A stretch of 17,460 bases of DNA from Bacteroidales bacterium (lineage in GTDB: Bacteria > Bacteroidota > Bacteroidia > Bacteroidales > Muribaculaceae), in contig CAAEIL010000050.1 in NCBI GenBank assembly GCA_900755985.1, positions 1 through 17,460 on the forward strand, in the 5' to 3' direction. Shown one piece after another: positions 7,309 through 14,166 of this stretch. Position numbers and translations under genes: made by a program. The notes beneath the pieces were generated by a model. That model saw only the letters and a program-made list of their open reading frames with translations, was not told where the DNA came from and did not search any database. Each line of letters begins with the position of its first letter. Positions within the stretch are counted from its first letter, which is position 1.

Positions 7309-7509
7309 ATGATTGCACGGGCAGGTCTTCTGACTTATCCGACTCGGCATCGCGTCTTCTCACGGCAAAAGCAGCAATGACGTATGCGACGGGAGTTTTT
7401 CGGTCACTGACGACCGCGGACTTACAGCAGCGGGTACTGTCCGGGGGTTTCACCCGGTTCCCTTTTGAATCTCAGGAGCGAGTCTGAAGCTCCGAGTGAG
7501 ATACCAATG
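7309..7509 (-). promoter_or_regulatory. Cobalamin (AdoCbl) riboswitch
   Basis: On the minus strand the conserved cobalamin riboswitch elements appear in order. First comes a GGT P1 strand (about 7505), then a P2 hairpin with ATCTCA and GGAGC pairing to GCTCC and TGAGAT (7502-7469). Next is AAAAGGGAACCGGGTGAAACC (from 7467), then CCCGCTGCTGTAAGTCC, and finally the B12 box AGTCAGAAGACCTGCC (7335-7320), close to the consensus rAGYCAGgAgACCTGCC. It sits in the btuB leader about 150 nt before the start codon, directly after a strong promoter. Known examples bind cobalamin and repress uptake genes when it is plentiful. Confidence 0.95.
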
Positions 7510-7515
7510 CGACTG

Positions 7516-7547
7516 CAAAAGTATAAAAAATATTCAGACCACACAAA
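7516..7547 (-). promoter_or_regulatory. Promoter of the btuB operon
   Basis: On the minus strand a -33 TTTG (7547-7544) is followed after 20 nt by TACTTTTG (7523-7516), an exact fit to the Bacteroidetes TTTG / TAnnTTTG promoter. Transcription would start near 7509, at the first bases of the riboswitch, which independently supports both calls. Confidence 0.75.
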
Positions 7548-7586
7548 AAAAATTTGCGAGGCCGATTTTCAATATGTTGCCAATGC

Positions 7587-7618
7587 GCCGCGTCGAACAA
7601 TATATTTTGCTACGCGGC
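7587..7618. repeat. Inverted repeat downstream of the unknown lipoprotein gene
   Basis: GCCGCGT (7587-7593) pairs with ACGCGGC (7612-7618) across an AT-rich 18-nt loop. It lies 19 nt after the stop of the minus-strand lipoprotein gene and just upstream of the btu promoter. There is no T-run, so it may be an mRNA 3' hairpin rather than a classic terminator. Confidence 0.4.
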
Positions 7619-7636
7619 ACGTTGCGTATGGCGGTT

Positions 7637-8239
7637 TCAGGGGACAAGGCGCGTAGCTCCTGACAGTCCGCTGCGTATCAGATTGTTGACAACTGCGGTG
7701 TCGTTACGTGCCTCGGAGGCGAGAATTGGCAGACGATAAGCCTCCGTAACCTTTGCACCGGGCATGATTGCGGCCCGAAGTTGCTCGGGCGACGGCGCCT
7801 GCTGCAGTGCTTCATACTCCTTGTATGTATATTTAAGAAAAACCGTGCCACGTCCAATGGCTCCGCGGCGGTCGAGAAACCATCCGTCGGCAAGTGCAAC
7901 GGGAGTCTGCCCCGCGTTAAGGTCAGAAGGGGCGGGATACGAAAGAAACGTCCCGTCGGCGTTGAGGACCACCGGAACATGGTCGGTGACATCGACATTG
8001 GTCTTGTATATGACGGCACGCGGCATGTAGGCGGCGGGGATTCCGACCTCGCTAACGGGCGCCGGGCTTGCTGTCGGTTGGGGCGTTGCGGGTTCTTCGT
8101 TTTGTGTGTTCTGCGTAGCGGCGTTTCCCGAGGCCGAGGCTACGGCTGATGATTCGGCGCTTGCCTGCGGCGAGTGGCAGGCGGTGCTTATTCCGGCTGT
8201 CAGACATCCGGCTATAACGAGTGTCAAGAGTTTTATCAT
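7637..8239 (-). CDS. Uncharacterised lipoprotein
   Basis: 200 residues. The signal peptide ends in GISTAC with Cys21 as the lipidated residue. It is followed by a low-complexity linker rich in Ala, Ser, Thr, Gln and Pro (about 22-62) and one globular domain (about 63-200). That domain has recognisable blocks AYMPRAVIYKTN, VPVVLNADGTFLSYPAPSDL, PVALADGWFLDRRGAIGRGTVF, KYTYKEYEAL and VTEAYRLPIL. It resembles a conserved Bacteroidales protein of unknown function whose members share the 'vPV.LN.DG...SYP.P.Dl' and 'LaDGw.LDRRG' motifs (from memory, not searched). No enzymatic motif is evident. I chose ATG 8239, not the upstream in-frame codons, because it gives the signal peptide and lies 54 nt after a well-formed promoter (8293-8324). 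It appears monocistronic. Confidence 0.75.
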   Translation of the reverse strand: MIKLLTLVIAGCLTAGISTACHSPQASAESSAVASASGNAATQNTQNEEPATPQPTASPAPVSEVGIPAAYMPRAVIYKTNVDVTDHVPVVLNADGTFLSYPAPSDLNAGQTPVALADGWFLDRRGAIGRGTVFLKYTYKEYEALQQAPSPEQLRAAIMPGAKVTEAYRLPILASEARNDTAVVNNLIRSGLSGATRLVP

Positions 8240-8292
8240 ACTTATTTGCGTTGTTGTCGCAGAGTGTCTGCGGTCATATTCGTCGTTGTCCA

Positions 8293-8324
8293 CAAAGATA
8301 GATATTATAAACGAGCCAAGCAAA
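8293..8324 (-). promoter_or_regulatory. Promoter of the unknown lipoprotein gene
   Basis: On the minus strand TTTG (8324-8321) is followed after exactly 20 nt by TATCTTTG (8300-8293), matching TTTG / TAnnTTTG. The start would be near 8286, giving a leader of about 47 nt. It excludes an upstream translation start for this gene. Confidence 0.7.
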
Positions 8325-8377
8325 ACTTTGCCTCTACAAAATACAATAGCGACAAAGAGAGGAAATAGTTTGGACCA

Positions 8378-8395
8378 ATACTCAGTTTTGAGTAT
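8378..8395. repeat. Palindrome ATACTCA-4-TGAGTAT, possible operator
   Basis: Perfect 7-bp inverted repeat with the 4-nt spacer GTTT. The same half-site recurs at 8474-8480 with a partial partner TGAGT at 8488-8492. It lies in the non-coding region between the divergent lipoprotein and ferredoxin promoters. Confidence 0.4.
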
Positions 8396-8473
8396 GGTAC
8401 AGCTCGTAACGCGCTGTCCTGACAATTCGTATATCGGACCGAGGCTAATAATGCGGGCCAAAAATGTCAGATG

Positions 8474-8492
8474 ATACTCAAAAATAGTGAGT
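8474..8492. repeat. Second ATACTCA half-site pair abutting the ferredoxin promoter
   Basis: ATACTCA (8474-8480), seven bases, then TGAGT (8488-8492). It ends 6 nt before the -33 box of the ferredoxin promoter, a usual place for a regulator site. Spacing differs from the copy at 8378, so this is suggestive only. Confidence 0.35.
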
Positions 8493-8498
8493 GCTTGC

Positions 8499-8529
8499 TT
8501 TGTCGGTTAAAAAATAATTTATACTTTTG
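8499..8529 (+). promoter_or_regulatory. Promoter of the ferredoxin gene
   Basis: TTTG (8499-8502), 19 nt, then TACTTTTG (8522-8529), a good Bacteroidetes promoter match. Transcription would begin near 8536, leaving an AT-rich leader of about 48 nt before ATG 8584. Confidence 0.7.
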
Positions 8530-8583
8530 CATCACTGAACTCACAGAAAAGAAATTTATTCTAACCTCTAAAAAACTATAATT

Positions 8584-8754
8584 ATGGCTTACGTAATCGC
8601 TGACACCTGCGTAGCATGCGGCACCTGCCTGCCCGTTTGCCCCGTAGAAGCAATCTCCGAAGGCGACATCTATCACATCGATCCCGACAAATGCATCGAA
8701 TGCGGCTCTTGCGCCGAGGTTTGCCCCACCGATTCGATTCACCCCGGAGAATAA
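8584..8754 (+). CDS. 2[4Fe-4S] ferredoxin
   Basis: A 56-residue bacterial-type ferredoxin. Two cluster-binding motifs are complete: Cys9-VA-Cys12-GT-Cys15-LPV-Cys19-P and Cys37-IE-Cys40-GS-Cys43-AEV-Cys47-P. The pseudo-twofold halves are linked by VEAISEGDIYHIDPDK. It would be a cytoplasmic low-potential electron carrier for anaerobic enzymes such as 2-oxoacid:ferredoxin oxidoreductases, though no partner enzyme is nearby. It has its own promoter and a strong terminator, so it is a stand-alone transcript. Length and composition are typical of clostridial-type ferredoxins common in Bacteroidales. Start choice is unambiguous. Confidence 0.95.
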   Translation: MAYVIADTCVACGTCLPVCPVEAISEGDIYHIDPDKCIECGSCAEVCPTDSIHPGE

Positions 8755-8772
8755 TCCGTTGTTAGAAATCGC

Positions 8773-8814
8773 AAAAACGTCCTGCCCCCGATATCGAGGC
8801 CGCAGGACGTTTTT
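8773..8814. terminator. Bidirectional intrinsic terminator between ferredoxin and flippase genes
   Basis: AAAAACGTCCTGC (8773-8785) is perfectly complementary to GCAGGACGTTTTT (8802-8814), a 13-bp stem with T-runs on both strands. It lies 18 nt after the ferredoxin stop and 75 nt beyond the stop of the convergent flippase gene, so it likely serves both. Confidence 0.9.
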
Positions 8815-8889
8815 GTATATACGTACTTGCGAAGTGTTTCGCTAAGTGTCTTTGAGATTGTCTTTGCGAGAGACAGCACGTAGCCGGCA

Positions 8890-10455
8890 TCAGAGCCGAC
8901 CTCGCACATAGGCCAGGGCGTCGTACTGGATGCGCGAGCGCAGTGCGGCGTTGACACCGAAGTACAGCAATGCTCCACAGACACATTGTGCAGCAAGCAG
9001 AAGTGCCGGCGTAGCGATAAGATAACTCAGCGACCACATGACCGCGCCGATGACAAGACATTCGGCCAGATAGGGAAACGTCCCGGTAATGAGTTTAAAC
9101 GCGCTGACCGACGCGTATCGTTGCGTACCCCACAGTGTAACCGCCCAGGCTACGACCGATGCCAAGACCTGACCCCAAAGCATTATTTCGACGCCCCACA
9201 CCGGATTGCCGGGACGGGTCGCTGCAAGCAGAGGAAAACTTGCAAACAGAGCCACAAGGGCCACGCTGTCGCGTACCACTTCCATCCACACAATGACGCG
9301 CGAGCGTCCCAAGGCCAAAAGATAGTTGGAGTAAAGTCCTGTCATGACGACGAATATGCCTCGCAACAGCAGCAACTGGAAAAGGATTATCGACGGGTCC
9401 CACTTGGTGCCGAACAGCAGATGGAATATTGGCGTGGCCATGACCATGAGCCCTATCATGGCCGGGAGGGTAATGTAGGCCGTCATTCGATTCATCTTCT
9501 GAGCCATAGCGGCATAACGCGGCCCGTCGTCCTGCACTGCCGAAAGCACCGGCAGGAATGACGAGGTCAGCACTTGCGACAGCGACGCGGTGAACATCTT
9601 GCTCCACTTGTCGCTCTGCGAGTAATAGCCCAGGGAAACAAGGCCCACACGGTTGCCGATGAAAAATGAATATATATTTTGGAAGAGCGTGTTGAGAAAC
9701 GAGGTCAGCATCATGCCCGAGCCGACAGCAAAGAACGACCTCAGGGCTTTCCGGGAGAAAGCGAGCATGGGCAGCCAACGGCTCATTGTCCATAGCAGAA
9801 GTGTCTTGACTACGGCCAGTACCAGAGTCTGCCACACTATGGCCCAGGCTCCGTATCCGGCAACTGCAAGCCAGATACCGGTGACACCGGCGGCGACAAG
9901 GGCAAGTGCATCGGCTATTGCGATGGGACGCACGTTCATCTGCTTCATGAAGCGGTTGGTCTGCACTATCGCTGCGCCGTTGATTATAAGCGACACGAAC
10001 ATGACGCGCGAAAGCGGAACAAGCCTTGGGTCCGAGCCGAAAATATCGGCTATCCATGGCGCTGACAACCACAATATTATATATAGGACTACCGACATGC
10101 CTATATTGAACCACATGACCGTGGAGTAATCGAGGCGCGTAGGCGATTTGCGCTGAATAAGGGCCGCAGAGAAGCCGCTGTCAACCAAAAGTGAGGCAAA
10201 AGCCTGAAAGACAAGAACTGCGCCAACAAGGCCGAACTCATCCTGCGATAGCATCCGAGCCAAAACAATGCCTGTAACAGCATAGAGCAACTGCGAGGCC
10301 AGTCGGTCGAAGACGTTCCACTTCAGCGAACGTGCGGTCTTCAACTTCATAGACGGACCGGCCTCGGTGACGTTTGTGCCTGCCGGGGCTGCAGCGGACG
10401 TCTGTCCGTTGACAACTTCGTGGTCGTCCGCAGGCTTATCAATTTTTTGGCTCAT
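8890..10455 (-). CDS. Polysaccharide flippase, MOP superfamily (WzxC-like)
   Basis: 521 residues forming a multi-pass membrane protein with about 12-14 hydrophobic segments. It begins with the family-typical LKWNVFDRLASQLLYAVTGIVLARML, then LSQDEFGLVGAVLVFQAFASLLVDSGFSAALIQ, and FFIGNRVGLVSLGYYSQSDKW in the middle. These match the lipopolysaccharide biosynthesis/Wzx group, which moves undecaprenyl-linked glycan units across the inner membrane. The first 35 residues are polar and Ala/Thr-rich and precede a second Met (residue 36, base 10350) where most relatives begin, so the start could be there. It follows the GIN-domain gene by 27 nt and probably shares its promoter. No glycosyltransferase or polymerase lies beside it, so the substrate is unknown. 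Confidence 0.88.
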   Translation of the reverse strand: MSQKIDKPADDHEVVNGQTSAAAPAGTNVTEAGPSMKLKTARSLKWNVFDRLASQLLYAVTGIVLARMLSQDEFGLVGAVLVFQAFASLLVDSGFSAALIQRKSPTRLDYSTVMWFNIGMSVVLYIILWLSAPWIADIFGSDPRLVPLSRVMFVSLIINGAAIVQTNRFMKQMNVRPIAIADALALVAAGVTGIWLAVAGYGAWAIVWQTLVLAVVKTLLLWTMSRWLPMLAFSRKALRSFFAVGSGMMLTSFLNTLFQNIYSFFIGNRVGLVSLGYYSQSDKWSKMFTASLSQVLTSSFLPVLSAVQDDGPRYAAMAQKMNRMTAYITLPAMIGLMVMATPIFHLLFGTKWDPSIILFQLLLLRGIFVVMTGLYSNYLLALGRSRVIVWMEVVRDSVALVALFASFPLLAATRPGNPVWGVEIMLWGQVLASVVAWAVTLWGTQRYASVSAFKLITGTFPYLAECLVIGAVMWSLSYLIATPALLLAAQCVCGALLYFGVNAALRSRIQYDALAYVRGRL

Positions 10456-10482
10456 GGACAGGTCGTCGAGTAGACGAATTGC

Positions 10483-11172
10483 TTATTCCTGAACAATTTT
10501 AACACCTATGGTACGGTTTTTTATTGTTTTGGGATAGCCTTTGACATAGACCGTACCGCTGCCGATTCCGGTGACAATAAGTTCGCTATTAACAGTGCAG
10601 TAGATAGGTCCGGTACCAAGCATTTTGCAGTTGCCTACTTCGGCTTCAAGATTTTGGGCGTCGATGCGTCCCGTGCCGGTGTTGGAAAGCTTGACTGTCT
10701 GCGCTTTACCGTCTAAGAAAATTTGTCCGCGACCGGTGTCAATCTTACCCTCGACGGTAGTGGCATGCAGGCCGCCGGCTTTTATGGTGCCGTTGCCGAC
10801 AACGCGAAACTTTATCTGCGAGCAGGGCGTGGGAGTGATTACAGTCAGCGTCGAGTCTCCCGAGTTTTCAGCTTTTTCGAGCGACAGCGAATAAACATGC
10901 ACTACGGGAAGGTGGCCAATGGGTTCTCCGTCATCGGCAAGTTCGATTTTAAGTTGGTTTTTGACGTTTGAGAACAGAATCTTGGGAGCAATGTTTTCGT
11001 CGCCATCGAAGCAAACCCATCCGGCCGAGTCAGGCTGGCATTTGTGAATAACATTAATGCCATCGACCACTTTGAGAGCGCTGAAGTTACTGAGATTGAG
11101 CGCATAAGGGCGAGCGCCGGCGGTCAGAGTCATAAGTACTATCGCTAATAATGCTGAGATGAACTTTTTCAT
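10483..11172 (-). CDS. Exported GIN-domain (DUF2807) protein
   Basis: 229 residues with a clear signal peptide (MKKFISALLAIVLMTLTAGA, cleavage near residue 20). The mature part matches the GIN/DUF2807 auto-transporter-adhesin-like domain: LSNFSALKVVDGINVIHK near the start, then glycine-rich beta-helix repeats such as VVGNGTIKAGGL, TGRGQIFLDGKA, NTGTGRIDAQNLEAEVGNC, GTGPIYCTVNSEL and GIGSGTVYVKGYPKTI. Such domains form right-handed beta-helices in the periplasm or at the surface; their job is not established. No lipobox cysteine is present. It is the first gene of a two-gene unit with the flippase and has its own promoter at 11246-11277. Confidence 0.82.
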   Translation of the reverse strand: MKKFISALLAIVLMTLTAGARPYALNLSNFSALKVVDGINVIHKCQPDSAGWVCFDGDENIAPKILFSNVKNQLKIELADDGEPIGHLPVVHVYSLSLEKAENSGDSTLTVITPTPCSQIKFRVVGNGTIKAGGLHATTVEGKIDTGRGQIFLDGKAQTVKLSNTGTGRIDAQNLEAEVGNCKMLGTGPIYCTVNSELIVTGIGSGTVYVKGYPKTIKNRTIGVKIVQE

Positions 11173-11245
11173 ACGCTATGTGATGTTTCGTTGTGAAATT
11201 GTGCCGTCACATGTACGGCGGTGAAGTCAAATCCTTTATGGGCAG

Positions 11246-11277
11246 CAAATTTACATAAAATCGGCGTAAGCAGACAA
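11246..11277 (-). promoter_or_regulatory. Promoter of the GIN-domain/flippase unit
   Basis: On the minus strand TTG (11277-11275) is followed after 21 nt by TAAATTTG (11253-11246), which fits TAnnTTTG. The predicted start near 11239 leaves a leader of about 67 nt. Confidence 0.55.
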
Positions 11278-11372
11278 GTCAAATTTGCCCAAAAGTTGTC
11301 CAAAAAGAGAAATCACGTTTTTTATACATTTGACGTGCCGGACTTTGTCTTTAAGTATTCGGCCCGGGGGAT

Positions 11373-11400
11373 AAAGACGGCCTTGGGGGAGTATAGGCCG
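11373..11400 (-). terminator. Possible terminator after lgt
   Basis: On the minus strand CGGCC (11400-11396) pairs with GGCCG (11382-11378) around a 13-nt loop, followed by TCTTT. It lies about 40 nt after the lgt stop. The stem is short, so confidence is low. Confidence 0.35.
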
Positions 11401-11442
11401 CGTTGTTGCAATACAGGGATAAGGGTAGTCTGCCGGAATCAC

Positions 11443-12285
11443 TTATTTTTTGGGCGTATCTTCGTCAGGAAAACGGTTTGGGAAGCTGAGTTTGACGGGA
11501 GGCCGACGCATGGCGTAGATTATAAGCCCTACGCCTATGAGAATGAAAGGTATTGACAGCCACTGGCCCATGTTCAGAACCATGTCGTGCTCAAATCCGA
11601 CCTGGTCGTTCTTGACAAATTCGATGAGGAATCGTGTGCCGAACAATATGGTGAAGAATACGCCGAAAATCAGACCCGGACGCCGCTCAGCATTCTTTTT
11701 CCAGTACATCCACATCAGCAGGACGAAAAGCGCCAGATAGCACAGCGACTCGTAAATCTGCGTCGGATGACACGGCAGTCCGGGAAATTCGTCACCATGG
11801 ACAAAGATAAAACCCCAGGGCAAGTCGGTGGGATGGCCGTAGATTTCGGAGTTCATGAGATTGCCGAAGCGTATCATGGCGCCGACCAGGGCTATGGGGA
11901 TGACCAGACGATCGAAAGTCCAAAGCGGAGAGCGCCTGGTGGTGAACACCGAGAAAAATATGACGGCGAGTATGACGCCAATTGTGCCGCCGTGGCTTGC
12001 CAGGCCTCCCTCCCAAATTCGTATTATCTTTTCGGGGTGAAGCGAGTAATAATCCCATTCGTAGAAGAATACGTGGCCAAGACGCGCGCCGATGACTGTG
12101 CCGGCTACGACCCACAGAAAGAGTATGCCGAGCCAGCGCTCGGGAGCGCCTTCGTGCCTGAACATCTTGTACATGATGTTGTAGCCTATCCAAAAGCCGA
12201 CGGCAAACATCAGACTGTACCAGCGTATTGTTACAAACGAATCGATGATGGCGGGATCGACATCCCAGGTTATATAGTTAAGCAT
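11443..12285 (-). CDS. lgt: Prolipoprotein diacylglyceryl transferase
   Basis: 280-residue inner-membrane enzyme that transfers diacylglycerol from phosphatidylglycerol to the lipobox cysteine, the first step of lipoprotein maturation. Key motifs are present: IRWYSLMFAVGF in TM1, GARLGHVFFYEW (66-77), EGGLASHGG with His98 (the HGG motif), IRFGNLMNSEIYG (138-150) with the conserved Arg139, Asn142 and Glu147, and HPTQIYE (173-179). Seven hydrophobic segments fit the known topology. Length is normal. It starts 19 nt after the symporter stop, so the two share a promoter. BtuG and the lipoprotein at 7637-8239 in this window would be substrates. Confidence 0.97.
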   Translation of the reverse strand: MLNYITWDVDPAIIDSFVTIRWYSLMFAVGFWIGYNIMYKMFRHEGAPERWLGILFLWVVAGTVIGARLGHVFFYEWDYYSLHPEKIIRIWEGGLASHGGTIGVILAVIFFSVFTTRRSPLWTFDRLVIPIALVGAMIRFGNLMNSEIYGHPTDLPWGFIFVHGDEFPGLPCHPTQIYESLCYLALFVLLMWMYWKKNAERRPGLIFGVFFTILFGTRFLIEFVKNDQVGFEHDMVLNMGQWLSIPFILIGVGLIIYAMRRPPVKLSFPNRFPDEDTPKK

Positions 12286-12304
12286 TGTGTTTTGTTATGT
12301 AGTT

Positions 12305-13837
12305 TCAGTCATTGAGACCATGAACGCTTGTTGCGGACTCTGTGTCAAGAGCGGGCGTCAGCCGGACTTCATCGGGCGCAGTCGCCGAGCTGTCTGTTGC
12401 GGATTCCGGGGTGTCGGCGTGGTTTTCGGCAACTTCGGCAATGGGATTGTCTTTGCTGAACCACTCGCGTGTGGCACGGCGCACACGTCCGCTCAGGGCT
12501 ATGAGTGTAAGCATCGTCGGGAATGCCATCAGGGCATAGAACAGGTCGCACATACCCACGGCTGCCTCGAGCGGGACTATGGCGAAGAATACCAGCGAAA
12601 TGATAAATGCCCATGTGTACCAGCGGGCACGCCGCGTGCCGAAGAGGTATTCGGCACACGAGGTCCCGTAGTACGAATAAGAGAACATCGATGACATGCC
12701 AAAGCATATCACGACAAACATCAGCAGATACGAACCATAAGGTATGGCCGAGTCAAAAGCCTGCATGGCAACCTGAAGGCCTTTGACGCCCTCGACGTTG
12801 CTGAAATCGCCGCACAGCAGCAGAGCGACGGCGGTCAGCGTACATACCAGACCCGAGTCAATAGCCGGACCCAGCATTGCGATGAGACCCTCGCGCACAG
12901 GATTATTATTGCGCGATGCGCCGTGCATTATCGATGCGGTGCCTATGCCCGCGTCGTTGACAAGGGCGGCACGCCGAGCGCCTATGATGGCGATGCCGGC
13001 AAAGGCGCCGAATCCGGCGCGTAGATTAAAGGCTTCGGAGAAGATTTTTCTGAATACATCGGGGACGTCGGCTATGTTGGTGATTATGATATACAGCACC
13101 ATCAGGAAGTAGACCCCCACCATAAATGGGACCATCACCGAGGCTACACGTGCAATGCGACGGACGCCGCGAAGCACAACAAAAGCGACTACGGTGGCTA
13201 TTGCGAGTCCGAAAAGCAGTTTAAAGGCCCCGTCATTGCCCAGACCGGTGACACCGCCTACTGCGGTGAGCAATGATGATCCGGCTATGCCGTCGGGGGT
13301 GGTGAAGGTACTCATAGCGCCTTCGGTCAGCTGATTGGCGTTCATGATGCACAGTGTGCCGAACATACCGGCAATGGCAAAGAACTTAGCCATGGGGCGC
13401 CATTTGCGGCCTAGACCGTTTTCGATGATATACATCGAGCCTCCTTTGGGATTGCCTTTGCTGTCACGACCGCGATACATGACAGCGAGTGTACCCTCGT
13501 GGTACTTGGTGGACATACCAACAATAGCGCTGACCCACATCCAGAATATGGCACCGGGGCCACCCATGACAAGGGCTATGGCCACGCCCGCAATGTTGCC
13601 CAGACCTACCGTAGCGGCAATTACTGACATAAGGGCCTGCACGGACGATATCTGGCCTTTGCCCTGGAGGGTATTTTTGCGGCGCAGCTCGGCAATCGAA
13701 GCCGGCAAACGGCGCAGTGAGACAGCTCCCGAACGGACAAACATGTATAATCCACCGCCTATGAGCAGAAAAAACAGAGGGTAGCCGCAAAGTGTGTCGG
13801 CAACTTCGACAAGATATTTTCCTAATTGGTCGAGCAT
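12305..13837 (-). CDS. Sodium:alanine/glycine symporter family protein (AlsT/AgcS-like)
   Basis: 510 residues from ATG 13837. The polytopic inner-membrane carrier shows AGCS/AlsT signatures: an N-terminal helix LCGYPLFFLLIGGGLYMF, then SSVQALMSVIAATVGLGNIAGVA, GGPGAIFWMWVSAIVGMSTKYHEGTLAVMYR, the GSMYIIENGLG loop, RRAALVNDAGIGTASIMHGAS and PVREGLIAMLGPAIDS. The C-terminal ~50 residues are a polar, acidic and Ser/Thr-rich cytoplasmic tail. The family couples Na+ entry to uptake of alanine, glycine or glutamine; the substrate here is not determinable by eye. The frame is open up to 14077, but the promoter at 13898-13929 and the family start both favour 13837. It is the first gene of an operon with lgt. 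Confidence 0.9.
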   Translation of the reverse strand: MLDQLGKYLVEVADTLCGYPLFFLLIGGGLYMFVRSGAVSLRRLPASIAELRRKNTLQGKGQISSVQALMSVIAATVGLGNIAGVAIALVMGGPGAIFWMWVSAIVGMSTKYHEGTLAVMYRGRDSKGNPKGGSMYIIENGLGRKWRPMAKFFAIAGMFGTLCIMNANQLTEGAMSTFTTPDGIAGSSLLTAVGGVTGLGNDGAFKLLFGLAIATVVAFVVLRGVRRIARVASVMVPFMVGVYFLMVLYIIITNIADVPDVFRKIFSEAFNLRAGFGAFAGIAIIGARRAALVNDAGIGTASIMHGASRNNNPVREGLIAMLGPAIDSGLVCTLTAVALLLCGDFSNVEGVKGLQVAMQAFDSAIPYGSYLLMFVVICFGMSSMFSYSYYGTSCAEYLFGTRRARWYTWAFIISLVFFAIVPLEAAVGMCDLFYALMAFPTMLTLIALSGRVRRATREWFSKDNPIAEVAENHADTPESATDSSATAPDEVRLTPALDTESATSVHGLND

Positions 13838-13897
13838 GCGTGTGATTGGTGTTTTACAGAGATGTGAATGTGAACCATAGCTTGGCCCAATATCGTG

Positions 13898-13929
13898 CAA
13901 AGGTACGCTATTTTCTTCTGACGGCCAAA
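13898..13929 (-). promoter_or_regulatory. Promoter of the symporter-lgt operon
   Basis: On the minus strand TTTG (13929-13926) is followed after exactly 20 nt by TACCTTTG (13905-13898), a textbook Bacteroidetes promoter. Transcription would start near 13891 and leave a leader of about 54 nt before ATG 13837. Confidence 0.78.
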
Positions 13930-14111
13930 ATCGCAGCGTCTTCTTGACAAATTTTAGCATGCGCCGCGACCGCAGCTTGTGCGCACTACCGTCCGCGGCG
14001 GCAGCCGGGGCGCCGACTCCGCAGTCGCCGTACGCTACAAGAGGCGAGACGTGACTTATTTTCTTGTCATGTGGCAAAATAAATAGACGGGACCGACAGG
14101 TGAAGCAACAG
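13930..14111. other. Intergenic spacer upstream of the symporter promoter
   Basis: GC-rich in the middle (about 13965-14030), including a small palindrome CGACT/AGTCG (14014-14018 with 14023-14027). No gene, RNA or promoter is supported. The in-frame extension of the symporter ORF through this stretch lies upstream of the promoter and has no family similarity. Confidence 0.4.
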
Positions 14112-14142
14112 CGACGCCGCCCGCTGATGGCGGACGGCGTCG
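14112..14142. terminator. Strong hairpin downstream of the C10 protease gene
   Basis: CGACGCCG (14112-14119) pairs with CGGCGTCG (14135-14142), extended inward by CCGC (14121-14124) with GCGG (14130-14133) across one mismatch. The loop is 5 nt. It lies 24 nt after the protease stop on the minus strand. The T-run (TTTT) is on the plus-strand side; the minus side has only GCTGTTGCTT, so it may act mainly as a 3' stabilising hairpin. Confidence 0.6.
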
Positions 14143-14166
14143 GTTTTATGGAGTTAAAAGAACGTC

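Noticed and set aside
8240..8461. 74-codon upstream extension of the unknown lipoprotein
   Set aside because: It would place the signal peptide internally and lies partly upstream of the promoter at 8293-8324.
9095..10114. 339-codon ORF overlapping the flippase on the same strand in another frame
   Set aside because: Arg/His/Ser-rich composition typical of an out-of-frame GC-rich shadow; the flippase frame has clear membrane segments and family motifs.
11587..12315. 242-codon plus-strand ORF opposite lgt
   Set aside because: No similarity to any family I know; the lgt frame carries all catalytic motifs.
13838..14077. 80-codon N-terminal extension of the sodium symporter
   Set aside because: A near-perfect promoter sits at 13898-13929 inside it, and the family N-terminus begins at 13837.
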